The notes under the pieces: generated by a model
Told to the model about the DNA's origin: nothing
Databases searched by the model: none
What the model saw: only the letters and a program-made list of their open reading frames with translations
Origin: an uncultured Lachnospiraceae bacterium
GTDB lineage: Bacteria > Bacillota > Clostridia > Lachnospirales > Lachnospiraceae
DNA length: 64,000 nt
Assembly (NCBI GenBank): GCA_910577785.1
Contig: CAJTNT010000021.1
Span: 1-64,000, forward strand
Reading direction: 5' to 3'
Part shown: positions 51,233 to 61,800 of the stretch, in pieces
Numbering within the stretch: the stretch's first letter is position 1
How the letters are laid out: the number at the start of each line of letters is the position of its first letter
Made by a program: the position numbers and the translations under genes

Positions 51233-52582
51233 TTATGGCAGGGATTGGGGATATGGCTCATCCTTTGAGACAGACAGGGCAGCTTCCCATTCTTCCATTT
51301 TTGTCCGTATTTGTGGGGAGATCAGCTGCGGGCCCAGGCAGTCGGAAAGCCCAAGCCCTTCTTCGGTCAGGGTGAGGTAATCGGTGTTATTGGCGGGGGA
51401 CAATATCGCGTATCCCTGGCGGATCCAATCCTGCAGCAGTGAAAAATCTTCTAAGGCTTGGGAATGGAAGGTCTGCTGGTAGCGCTGGATATCCAGCCCT
51501 GGCCGGATAAGCAGGTGGCGGATGGCATAGCGGCGTTTCATTTCGTCCTCGGAAAGCAAGATGCCATGCGTTATCCGGGAAAAATCTTCGGTGTCCATAA
51601 AGCGGCGGAGCTGGCGGGAGCATTCCCCGGCGGTGACGGCATATGGGGTGCAGAAATGTAGGTTCCCAAGGTAGCTTCTCCCGCCGCAGCCTAGAGCAAG
51701 CGACGTGCCGAAGCCGCATTCGGAAAATGGCCGCTGTTCTTGCGGGGAACTTACGGCTAACTTCACAAACCTGCGCATGGAGTCCTGGCGGTAGCCTTCT
51801 CCCCTCAAAAAAGCAGAAGCTTCCTGATACTGCCGGTAAGCGGTATGCCCTGCAGAAGATACAGGGGATGGGGGGAGCCATGCCCCGTGCTTGAGGTACA
51901 GCGGGTAGAGGAAAATTTCATCTGGTTCAAAAGCCAGCGCTTCCTTCAGGGAGGTAAGGAGGCTTTCTATCGTCTGTCCGGGGATGCCATAGATAAAATC
52001 CACATTGATGCAGGGAAAGCCAAAGGATTTCAACAGCGCCAAGGCTTCTCTTGCCTTTCTGGCCTGGTGCTGCCTTCCAAGCGCCTGGAGTTCCTGATCG
52101 CAGAAGCTCTGTATCCCCATGCTGACCCGGGTGGCGCCTGCCTGCTTTAAAATCTGCAGTTTTTCGCGGGAGGTCTGGTTGGGCGCCGTCTCAATGGCCA
52201 GTTCCCTCTCTGCGCCGGAGTAGAAATAAGTATCCAAAATGCGGAACATCCGTTCCAACAGATCTTGTGGCAGGAGAAGCGGCGTGCCTCCTCCAATGGC
52301 TGTCTCCGTAAAGGCTGGGTGGAAGGCAGAGAAAATTTCCTGGTATTGCCTGGCCTGGCGTTCTACGGCATCCAAGTAAGAGGAGAAGGCCGAAGGCGTC
52401 TGTCCTGTGACAGAGAAGAGGTTGCAGTAGCCGCATTTGGACTGGCAGAAGGGGAGGTGGAGGTACAGGCTGTTCTTGCTGCCAGATAGCAGATGGGCAT
52501 AGTCCTGCAAGAAAATGCCTTCCAGTGTGCGGTATGCCGTTTTGTGCGGGTAACTGTACATATATTGGATGTAAGGGTTCAT
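51233..52582 (-). CDS. STM4012-family HemN-like radical SAM protein
   Basis: The protein has 449 residues from the ATG at 52580-52582, preceded by AAAGGA; a longer frame upstream has no support. The radical SAM motif LPFCQSKCGYC (Cys46, Cys50, Cys53) and the IGGGTPLLL and ETAPNQTS segments resemble coproporphyrinogen dehydrogenase (HemN) and related methyl-transferring or cyclopropane-forming relatives. The C-terminal part (from about 330) has the HemN-like winged domain. It sits 18 bases before the STM4011-type gene, and a role in heme synthesis is less likely than a joint one with its neighbours. Confidence 0.87.
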   Translation of the reverse strand: MNPYIQYMYSYPHKTAYRTLEGIFLQDYAHLLSGSKNSLYLHLPFCQSKCGYCNLFSVTGQTPSAFSSYLDAVERQARQYQEIFSAFHPAFTETAIGGGTPLLLPQDLLERMFRILDTYFYSGAERELAIETAPNQTSREKLQILKQAGATRVSMGIQSFCDQELQALGRQHQARKAREALALLKSFGFPCINVDFIYGIPGQTIESLLTSLKEALAFEPDEIFLYPLYLKHGAWLPPSPVSSAGHTAYRQYQEASAFLRGEGYRQDSMRRFVKLAVSSPQEQRPFSECGFGTSLALGCGGRSYLGNLHFCTPYAVTAGECSRQLRRFMDTEDFSRITHGILLSEDEMKRRYAIRHLLIRPGLDIQRYQQTFHSQALEDFSLLQDWIRQGYAILSPANNTDYLTLTEEGLGLSDCLGPQLISPQIRTKMEEWEAALSVSKDEPYPQSLP

Positions 52583-52637
52583 GGGAGGGATTCCTTTCCA
52601 GGGATGTCTTATTGGCAGAACGAACAGAAAATGGAGG

Positions 52638-53516
52638 TTACAGGAAAAAATGCTTATAAGGCACGGTATTGACAATCGGGTGGTTAAAGCCATGGAATTG
52701 GCAGCCGTCTTCCCCATAGCAGGTACCGTGGTCAGAGCAGCAAATTACAAAAGCGCTCCCACGCTGTTCCTTCCATCCTCGAAACAGCCGCCCCAGTTCG
52801 CCGTCCACATAGCGTAGGGCTGCCGCATGGCTTTCTACGCAGTCTCTGGAGGCTTCTTCTAAGTAGAAATAATTGGGGTAGTGGATGGCGTCTACATTCA
52901 GGTAGAGGAAAATTTTCTGCTTTGGATCCGCCTTGGAAATTTTTCGCAGCAGGAAATCCACCTGGTTTTTCGTGCTGTCCTTCACCGGGCAAGAAAAAGA
53001 CGGGTTCCAGTAACTTTTCTGGAAATAGCTGGGAAATACCTTGCCAAGGTCGGAGCGCTTGTCAAAAAAGGACACGCCTCCCACGCACCAGGTATCATAG
53101 CCATCCCTGGCAAGCCCTTCCATAACCGTGCGTCCCTGGAAGCCGTAAGCCCCTTTGGGAGCTTTTTTCCCAAGCCCAATGGAAGATGGGAAAAACAGGA
53201 GTTCCCGGTCTGCCACGTTTTTGGCCTCATAACGGCAGGGCAGGAAGCCCGCGAACATGGCATGATGGGAGGGCCAGGTAAAGTTCCCTGGAGCCTGGCA
53301 TTTTTCCCAAGGGCCGTATTGGCTCAGCACAGGAGTTGTCCCGGCGGTTTCTTCCTGGACGGCCACATCATAGCGCAGGGTGTCCAGGCAGATCATCAGG
53401 ATATCGGAGGCGCCTACCACCTGTGCCATGTCCACGGAAGGGGCTTTCTTTTCCGCCGTAGGGGCAAACAGGCGTAGGGGCACTTCATTTGCGGCAGTTT
53501 CTTCTATATTAAACAT
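52638..53516 (-). CDS. STM4013/SEN3800-family sulfatase-fold hydrolase
   Basis: The 292-residue protein has the alkaline phosphatase/sulfatase fold: LMICLDTLRYD (first metal Asp near residue 45), FTWPSHHAMFAGFLP (nucleophile region; the Thr/Ser lies where sulfatases have a formylglycine Cys), HYPNYF and CSDHGTCYGEDG with HG for the second metal. It should hydrolyse a phosphate or sulfate ester, or transfer such a group, in the cytosol, since there is no signal peptide. Its start overlaps the end of the ATP-grasp gene by eight bases. Confidence 0.87.
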   Translation of the reverse strand: MFNIEETAANEVPLRLFAPTAEKKAPSVDMAQVVGASDILMICLDTLRYDVAVQEETAGTTPVLSQYGPWEKCQAPGNFTWPSHHAMFAGFLPCRYEAKNVADRELLFFPSSIGLGKKAPKGAYGFQGRTVMEGLARDGYDTWCVGGVSFFDKRSDLGKVFPSYFQKSYWNPSFSCPVKDSTKNQVDFLLRKISKADPKQKIFLYLNVDAIHYPNYFYLEEASRDCVESHAAALRYVDGELGRLFRGWKEQRGSAFVICCSDHGTCYGEDGCQFHGFNHPIVNTVPYKHFFL

Positions 53517-54612
53517 TCTTTTTCGTCTCCCTTTTTTGTTGTTTCAGAATCTCTGCCTGATGGCGGTAGATCGTATTCTGGCGGTAAATATCCTGGTAAA
53601 TCAGATCGCCCTGGCCGTTCATTTCGATAATCCGGGGCCTTAAGCTTCCCTGTTCCAGCAGGATATCAATTCCTGCGCTGGTAAGGCCGGGATACAGCGC
53701 CAGAGCCCTCAGGCATAAATCCGTAACCGCATCCACTACCGAGGCCGGAAGTTCCAGCGCGTCAATGTCCAAAGGGCGGTTATTAAGCTGCAAGTTCGTG
53801 ATGGGGCCTTTGGAAAGCCGTGCCAGCAGGTAATCCAGCCTGCCATCCTGCACAACGGCGCGCAGGTCATAAGAGTATCCCTGATACTGCGCCTTGGCAT
53901 GCCAGCGCTCCAGGATGCATCCCATCCCTAGAAGCTGGTCCAGCAAGCGGAGGACAGTATCTGTGTCAGAGAAACGCCGCAGGCGTTTGGTGTTGGCAAG
54001 CCCCATCTGCGGGTACTCCATGGCGCAGGTATAGAGCGCCATCTTCCCGCTGCGGCGCTGCCAGCGGAAAGCCGACACGCCGGTTGCCCCAGAGCCATGG
54101 ACAGGCTTGATAAATACCTGGGAAATGTTACTGCACTGCATAAGTTCCAAAAGCTGCGCTGCATTGTGGATGGTAGGGCAGACAGCAGCCTTGTCTTGTG
54201 CAAATTTGGGCATTCGATCAGGGATGTTTTTGGCCAGCAGTTCTGTCACGGGAAGCCCGGCATGGGCCAGGGTTTCTTTGCATGCCCCCTTATCCAGAAG
54301 GGCTGTGATGGCCGCAGGGTGGTTGAAAAATTCTATGCCATAAGATTCTGCCATTTGTCCTATTTCCTGCAGCTGCAATTGGTAACTGCCTGCCAGCCCG
54401 TCCAATTCCCCCAATATACAGCTTTCCCAGAGCGGAGGATCTATTTTCAGGAGGATTCCATCTGGGGCGTCTTGCCTAAGAAGCTTGGAAAGCCCGTCTC
54501 TCCACTCCTTCCAGTCCACAAAAGCAAGGGGAAGCCCAACATCTTCCGCCGCCTGCTGCAGATACTGTGTTCGCTTGGTATCTGGATTCCCCAACAGGGC
54601 TGCCTGCCTCAT
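53509..54612 (-). CDS. STM4014-family ATP-grasp protein
   Basis: The 367-residue protein shows ATP-grasp features: FIKPVHGSGATGVSAF (flexible nucleotide loop, near residue 168-183), DLRAVVQDGRLDYLLAR (near 250) and AGIDILLEQ...IIEMNGQGDL (magnesium-binding Glu/Asn near the C-terminus). Such enzymes couple ATP to the formation of amide, ester or thioester links, often on peptides. It overlaps the upstream leucine-rich gene by four bases (ATGA) and the downstream hydrolase by eight, so it is tightly coupled to both. Confidence 0.87.
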   Translation of the reverse strand: MRQAALLGNPDTKRTQYLQQAAEDVGLPLAFVDWKEWRDGLSKLLRQDAPDGILLKIDPPLWESCILGELDGLAGSYQLQLQEIGQMAESYGIEFFNHPAAITALLDKGACKETLAHAGLPVTELLAKNIPDRMPKFAQDKAAVCPTIHNAAQLLELMQCSNISQVFIKPVHGSGATGVSAFRWQRRSGKMALYTCAMEYPQMGLANTKRLRRFSDTDTVLRLLDQLLGMGCILERWHAKAQYQGYSYDLRAVVQDGRLDYLLARLSKGPITNLQLNNRPLDIDALELPASVVDAVTDLCLRALALYPGLTSAGIDILLEQGSLRPRIIEMNGQGDLIYQDIYRQNTIYRHQAEILKQQKRETKKNV

Positions 54613-55487
54613 TCGGTCAGCATGGCATCCATATAAAATCTGCCATTGTACTTAGAAGGCTGATTGCGTTCTGAAACATCCACATCCATGCCCATCTGCC
54701 CCAATTTCCCAGCCATCTCTTGGGACAGATAGTTATAATGGAGATCCAGTTTGCGGATATTGGGATAGGCAGGCAATTTTTCCAGGAGGGCTTGGCCGCC
54801 TTTGTCGCTCAGCGTGCCGTTGGACAGATCCAGCGTATGCAGCCGCCCCATATATTTGCTGTCAAGGACAGCCTCTGTCAGCTCGTCCTGTATCTCGCTG
54901 TCCGTAATCCCCAGGTATTCCAGCTTGGGGAAGTCGGACTGTGCGAGAAGGGATGTTATGGTAGCTGCGTCCCCGTCAAAGCCGTAATCTTCAACGCCAA
55001 TGTAAAGGAGCAGCTTTTTTAAATTGGGAAGTTTGGCCTCCTGGATCTCATGGATGACATCTGCCGGCAGCCCGCCGCAGATAATGGTCAGGGATTCCAG
55101 GCCTTCATGGCAGATCTGCCCAAGGCTTAAATCCGTGCTGCCTTTAATGGTCAGTTCCTTAAGCTGCGGCATGGCAGCCCATAGCTTGCTGTAATCGCCC
55201 TGCATAATCCAGGACACTTCGCATTCCTCGGAGTCCATATCGCCGATAAACAGGCTTGTAATATGGGAAAATTCCTTGGCATGCGCCACAATCCCGTCCA
55301 GAATGCCCTGGCACCCGTCGTCCCAGGTGTTGCCCCAGTCGCCGATGATAATACCTTCCAGGCTGGGAAATGCAGGGTCGGACAGGATATCGTCTACCAT
55401 TGTGCGGACACTTTTGCCGCCGTCTTCGTATTGTTCATAATCATAGGAGTATTTTTTTGTTTTTGCCGTAGCGGTATTAGGTTCCAT
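54609..55487 (-). CDS. STM4015-family leucine-rich repeat protein
   Basis: The protein has about 292 residues from the ATG at 55485-55487, with a GGAGG eight bases upstream. From about residue 100 it is built of leucine-rich repeats (LKELTIKGSTDLSLG, LESLTIICGG, LKKLLLYIG, LEYLGITDSEI, LHTLDLSNGTLSD, IRKLDLHYN), like an intracellular LRR scaffold. The N-terminus is acidic and Tyr-rich. No signal peptide is present. As first gene of the cluster it may recognise or present the substrate of the radical SAM and ATP-grasp enzymes. Confidence 0.87.
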   Translation of the reverse strand: MEPNTATAKTKKYSYDYEQYEDGGKSVRTMVDDILSDPAFPSLEGIIIGDWGNTWDDGCQGILDGIVAHAKEFSHITSLFIGDMDSEECEVSWIMQGDYSKLWAAMPQLKELTIKGSTDLSLGQICHEGLESLTIICGGLPADVIHEIQEAKLPNLKKLLLYIGVEDYGFDGDAATITSLLAQSDFPKLEYLGITDSEIQDELTEAVLDSKYMGRLHTLDLSNGTLSDKGGQALLEKLPAYPNIRKLDLHYNYLSQEMAGKLGQMGMDVDVSERNQPSKYNGRFYMDAMLTE

Positions 55488-55590
55488 GTGAATACCTCCG
55501 TGAAAAAATTTAGGCTGTGCATAGGGCAATGAGTGGGTAAAAAACCCTTTTTGCATAAAATTGCCGTCATCAATATCTATGGATAGGTAA

Positions 55591-55619
55591 ATTATAGCAG
55601 AAAGCATATGCTGTGGCAA
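55591..55619 (-). promoter_or_regulatory. Promoter of the STM4015-STM4011 operon
   Basis: On the minus strand TTGCCA (55614-55619) and a perfect TATAAT (55591-55596) are separated by 17 bases. The start codon lies about 104 bases downstream, leaving a leader of about 95 bases. Confidence 0.85.
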
Positions 55620-55744
55620 CCGCTCATTTTTCAGGGCTGCTTTATTGCAAAAACTAAAGCCCTGCCTCTTTTTCAAAAATTTATCTATACTTTGTGGGAA
55701 TGACCTTGGAGGGATTTTCTGCTAAAATAAGGATTGTCTAAATA

Positions 55745-55838
55745 CGTAACGGCGGAGCCCCATGCTTCGCACTGTTACGCGGATACAGTATCCAGGAAGG
55801 CTTCCAGAACAGCTATCACACATCCGCTGGAGCCTTCC
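55745..55838 (+). promoter_or_regulatory. Two stem-loops in the leader of the GH43 gene
   Basis: Stem-loop 1 (55745-55779) pairs CGTAAC-GCGGAGC with GCTTCGC-GTTACG around a short loop. Stem-loop 2 pairs 55795-55807 with 55827-55838 and ends 15 bases before the AGGAGG site. A possible promoter (ATGACC, 17 bases, TAAAAT) lies just upstream, near 55702-55730. This is an unusually structured leader that could control stability or translation; it does not match a riboswitch I know. Confidence 0.5.
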
Positions 55839-55862
55839 GCATGAGAAAAAGGAGGGTTTTTA

Positions 55863-58800
55863 ATGAGCAAAGCATTGAGGAACAGATGGAAGCGGATTTG
55901 CGCCATGCTGTTAGCGGCAGCCATGGTCATCACTATGATGCCGTCAACTGCCATGGCTGGCACTTCATCGGATCTGGGCGATGGGACATTCCAGAATCCA
56001 GTGATTTATTCGGACGTGCCAGATCTTGATATGATACGGGTAGGTGACGCCTATTACATGATTAGCACCACCATGCACCTGTCCCCAGGCTGCCCCGTGA
56101 TGAAGTCAACGGATCTGGTGAACTGGGAAATCGTCAACTATGTATTTGACCGTCTGGGCACAGACGACGCCATGAGCCTGCGCAATGGCAAGAATATGTA
56201 TGGGAATGGGCAGTGGGCGGCCAGCCTGCAGTACCATGACGGGCTTTACTATGTGGCTTTCAATTCCAATACCACAGGCCGGGCATATATCTATACGACA
56301 GATGATATTGAGCGCGGTTCCTGGACGAAGAGGGATTTAGGAGCGCCGTACCACGACATGGCGCTGTTTTTTGACGACAATGGGAAGACTTATATACTCT
56401 ACGGCGGAACCCAGATTAAGTGCGTGGAACTGGAGGAAGACCTTTCTGGCGCAAAACCAGGGACAGAAGTCATCCTGTTTGATTCCAACGCGCCAGGCGA
56501 AGAGGTGAACGCCAGCGGCAAAGGGTTTATCCTGGGCTATGAAGGAACGCATATTTTAAAGAAGGACGGCTATTATTATGTCTTCAATATCTGCTGGCCC
56601 AATGGCGCGGGGCGTACGGAAGTCTGCCACAGGAGCAGGACATTCCCCACAACAGAATGGGAAAATAAAGTAATCCTGCAGGCAAATTTCAGCAATTTCG
56701 GAACAAGCGCCGGCGTAGCCCAGGGCGGGGTTATTGACACGCCGGACGGCAAATGGTATGGTTTTCTGTTCCAGGATCATGGCGCAATCGGAAGGGTACC
56801 GGTGCTTACGGACTGTACCTGGAAAGAAGGATGGCCTATGCTGGGCAAAAACGGCGATGGCAAGACCGTGGAAGCTGTGATGCAGATCCCTGTTGCTGGA
56901 AGCAGCACAAAATCCATTGTCAAGTCGGATGAATTCTATAATGATGCGGAACACAGGGAATATGCGGCGGCAGCCAACGCGGTTTCCGAGGCGGAAGCAG
57001 AGGCGGCCAGTGTAGCATCTGATGCAGCGGCGAATGCCTCAGAACCAGCCCCAGCAGCAGAAGATGAGCCGCAGACAGAGACTGTGGAACTGATCACCAA
57101 TGGAAATTTTGAGAATGGCACAGAAGGCTGGGAAGGATTTGAGGGCGGCACGATTGAGCTTGTGGAAGAAGACGGCAATCATGTGATAAAGGCAAAGGAA
57201 CGCAAGAACACTTCTTCCAGCGCCAAACAGGATCTTTCTGGCAAGCTGCAGAAAGGGCAGTCCTATAAGATTACTGGCAAGCTGAAATATGATGTTGGGC
57301 CTGATACGAAGGCCTTCCATGTGATGCTCCAGAATGGAGTGGATTATAAGTACCGTTCCCAGGCAGGCGTGATTAATGCCAAAAAAGGGGAATGGACGGA
57401 ATTTTCCATAGACTATACGGCAGGGGATAAGGTAGATGGCAACAATACATACCCCTTTAGCCCAACCCAGAATTATTTCTTTATCGAGACGCCGTGGACA
57501 GACAGCCTGGATGCAGAAAAAGACCTCATGGATTACTATCTGGACGATATTTCTATGACATATGAAAAGAAAATCGGAGAAGAGGAAAAGCCGCAGCCAG
57601 GCGATGATTCGCTGATTGAAATTATTGAAAACGGCGGTTTTGAGACAGGGGATACCTCTGGATGGGAGATGATGAGGACAGAAAAGGGAGAGCTTGAGGC
57701 GACCACTGCAGAGAAAGCCAGCGGGGACTATAGCATCCATGTGTATAACCGCCAGAACTGCGGCGCAGGCCCCTGCCAGAACATCAGCGGCAAGCTGAAA
57801 TTCGGCAAGACTTATACGATCACCGGCAAATTAAAATACACCACGGGGCCGGATACCAAGCAGTTTTATGTGACCATTGAAAATGGCGACAATTTCAACT
57901 GGCGTGAGAATCTGGTGTCTATCCAGGCCAGGAAAGGGGAATGGACCAGCTTCAGCGGCACCTATACCGTACACGATAAGAGCGAGCAGTTCCCCTTTGA
58001 CCCCAATCAGAATTATATTTTTATAGAAACGCCATGGGCTGCAACTCCGAACGCTGAAAATGACTTGATGGAGTTCTATCTGGATGATTTCTCCATGACC
58101 ACAGAGTCCGACAACATGATTGTTAACGGATCCTTTGAAAATGGCATCGAGCCTTGGACGGGGATGGAGAATGCCACAGTTGCCGCCACAGAGGAAGAGG
58201 CACAGGACGGCTCCTTCAGCGCTGTGACAACGGGACGTACGGCGTGCGCCCAGGGGCCGAGCCAGGATCTGAGCAATAAGATGACGCCAGGCAATATTTA
58301 TACGATTACGGCATACTTGAAATATAAGACAGGTCCTGACAACAAGAACTTCAATATGACCATCCAGAACGGCCCTGATTATAACTATCGTTCCATCTTA
58401 GGCACCGTATCAGCCGCCAGAGGCGAATGGACGAAGATGGAAGTGACATACACGATGCCAGAAGACGCTATTTCCACGCAGAATTATCTGTTCTTTGAGA
58501 CCCCATGGGTGGCACAGCCGACGGCTGAGAATGACCTGATGGATTTCTATGTGGACAACGTAACGATGACAGAGCAGATTCCAGATAAAAAAGTAGAAGA
58601 AGTTGGGGAAAATGACTACAATGGCTCTAACTTGGATCTGGTATGGCAGTGGAATCACAATCCGAACAACAACTACTGGTCACTGACAGACCGCAACGGC
58701 TGGCTCCGCCTGACGGCAGGCAGCAAGGCCAACAGTATTTTAGAGGCCAGGAACACCTTGACGCAGCGTACGTACGGCCCCACCTGTTCCGGCAAGGTGA

Positions 58801-61800
58801 AGATGGATATTTCGAATATGAAGGCAGGGGATGTGGCAGGATTAGCTTCGTTCTCCTACAATTATGGTTATATCGCTGTTAAAAAAGAAGCAAACGGAGC
58901 CAAACTTGTCATGGTGGACGCATCTTCCAACGCATCAAAGGGCAAGGATGAGCCAGAAGAAAAAGCAAGTGTAGACTGCGAAGGAAATACCATTTATCTG
59001 AAGGAAGACTTTGATTTTGCAGGCGGGGATAAGGTAAGCTTTTACTACAGCTTTGATGGGAATACCTGGAAGCAGCTGGGTGAAGCCATGAAGCTGAGTT
59101 ATGAACTGGTCCACTTTATGGGCAGCCGCTTCGCGCTGTTCAACTATGCGACTAAATCTGCAGGCGGTTATGTGGATTTTGACTACTTCCGTGTATCTGA
59201 CCAGATTACAGGGGCAAGCCAGACGCCCAGTACCCTGAAGGCAGGCATGTCCAATTCCGGCGAGATTTCAGGTGTAATCAACAGCACATGCGAAGCCAAC
59301 ATATCCATGGATGCATTGCCAGCCGATGGCCATAGCAGCCTCAAGGCGTCCATTTCCATTCCGGACATTATGGAAGTGGAAGATGTAGTATTCCAAAGCA
59401 GCGCTATCCAGGGCACGGCAGATTACAGCGTAAAAGGCGGCCGCCTGATCCTGACCGTCAAAGGGGACAATGTTTCTTTCCAGGCAGCCGATAAGCTGTT
59501 TGCTACGATAAAATTAAAACTGAAAGGCTATGTGGACAAAGATAATGCCGCCAGCCTGAAGGCCGACTATATTACGGTGGATAATGGCGCTGTGGAATAC
59601 GATATTACAGACTGCATGACCACCATTAACCTGAAATACCTTGACACAGGGGCGCTGGCCAAAAAATTAGGCTACGGCAACCCGCTGATGACCCAGGAAT
59701 TTGGCGCCGATCCCTATGCGATTGTATATGACGGGCGCGTTTATGTCTATATGACAGCCGATGATTACCAATATGACGAGGATGGCCAGGTAATTGATAA
59801 TAATTTTGACTATATCCGCAGCCTGCGTGTTATTTCCTCTGATGACATGATGAACTGGACAGACCACGGGGAAATCAAAGTTGCAGGGGAGGACGGCGCA
59901 GCCAAATGGGCAGCCCATTCCTGGGCGCCAGCTATCGCCTACAAGCAGATTGACGGCAAGGATAAGTTCTTCCTCTACTTTGCCAATGATGCTTCCGGCA
60001 TTGGCGTGCTGGAAGGCGACAGCCCCTTAGGCCCATGGAAAGACCCCATTGGCAAGGCTTTAATCACAGGACAGACTCCAGGCTGTCAGGGCGTGGTATG
60101 GTGCTTTGACCCGGCAGTCCTGGTAGATGATGACGGCAGCGCATACATTTATTTTGGCGGCGGCGTGCCGAATGGCCAGCAGATTAGCCCCAAGACAGCC
60201 AGAGTAGCCAAGCTGGGCGCTGACATGATCAGTATTGACGGAGAGGCAGAATTAATCGATGCCCCCTGCATGTTTGAGGATTCTGGTATTTTCAAATACA
60301 ACGGAAAATACTATTACAATTATTGTACGAACTTTATCAGCCCTCATGGCGATGGAGGCCCTGGCTACGGCACCATCTGCTATATGGAAAGCGATGACCC
60401 GATGGGGCCATACACCTACAAGGGTGAGATCTTCCAGAACCCCGCCAACTGGTTTGGCGTAGGCGGCAACAACCACCATGCAACCTTTGTCTTTGAGGGG
60501 CAGAGCTATTTCATTTACCATGCCCAGACCGTATCAAAGGAGCTGGGGATAGAAAAAGGCTACCGTTCCACCCACATTGACAAGATTTCGTTCTACAGCA
60601 ACGGTTCCATCAAGCCCATTAAGGGAACCTATGCAGGTATTTCCCAGTTGCGCGAAGTCAGCGCATATGATAGAATCGAAGCAGAAACCATTGCCTGGAA
60701 CAAAGGCATCAAAGTAAGCGCATGTAAAGAAAACGGCGGCGCCTTCGGCCAGTTTAACCGTCAGCTGACAGACCTGCAGGACGGCGACTGGACATCCGTA
60801 TCCCAGGTGGCCTTTGGCGAGAAGGGTGCGAAATCCTTTACCGCAAATGTGGCCTCTGCCAAGGGCGGCAAAATCGAGATCCGCTTAGACAGCCCGCAGG
60901 GTTCCTTAATCGGCACCTTAGACGTAAAAGCTACCGGTAGCGCAGACACCTTTAAGGCTCTTACCTGCGATGTAGACCGCGTAACTGGAACCAGGAATGT
61001 ATTCCTTGTATTCCGCGGGTCAGGCACAGATTCTATTATGAATGTGGATTACTACCTCTTTGGTGAAGCATCCACAGGCCCTGTAGACCCAGAACCGGCC
61101 GACACAAGCAAGCTGTCCGCCAAGATCAAGGATGCAGAGAACCTGCTGGAGGTATTAAGCGCAGCAGAGAAAACAAAGTTACAGGCAGCCATTAATACAG
61201 CCAAGGCCGTATTGAATAAAGAAAACGTAAGCCAGGAAGAAGTAGACGCCGCCCTTGCCGCCTTAAGCAAGTCCGTAGAGGCCGCCAAGGAATCCTTAAA
61301 GCCCCAAAAGCCAAATTATGGCGCCTACCTCAATAAGTCCTTTACCACCAAGGACGGCCTGAAGTGGAAGATCACCAAATGCAGCGAAAAGACGAAAGAG
61401 GTATCCTTAACAGGCGCTGCGAAGCAGCTGACCAAGGCTACGATCCCAAGCTTTGTAAAATACGATGGCATGTCTTTCAAGGTAACGGCAATCGCTTCCA
61501 AAGCGCTCCGCAGCCAGGCGAAGCTGACCAATGTAACCATCGGCAAATATGTAACTAAGATTGGAACCCAGGCATTTGCCAACTCCAAGAAGCTTGCCAA
61601 GATTACGTTCCAAGGCACAGCGATAAAATCCATTGGCAAGGATGCCTTTAAGGGAATCAAGAAGACAGCCGCGTTCAGCATGAAGAAGACATTTGTTTCC
61701 GGAAGCCTGAAATACCAGATTACCAAGTGTACCGCGTCCGCCAAGACGGTAAAAGTTACTGGTGCATCCAAGCAGCTCAGCAAGCTTGCTATCCCGGCTA

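Noticed and set aside
51233..52582. Reading the STM4012-type protein as coproporphyrinogen dehydrogenase HemN
   Set aside because: It is similar in fold, but its place in the five-gene STM4011-STM4015 set and the lack of other heme genes argue against this.
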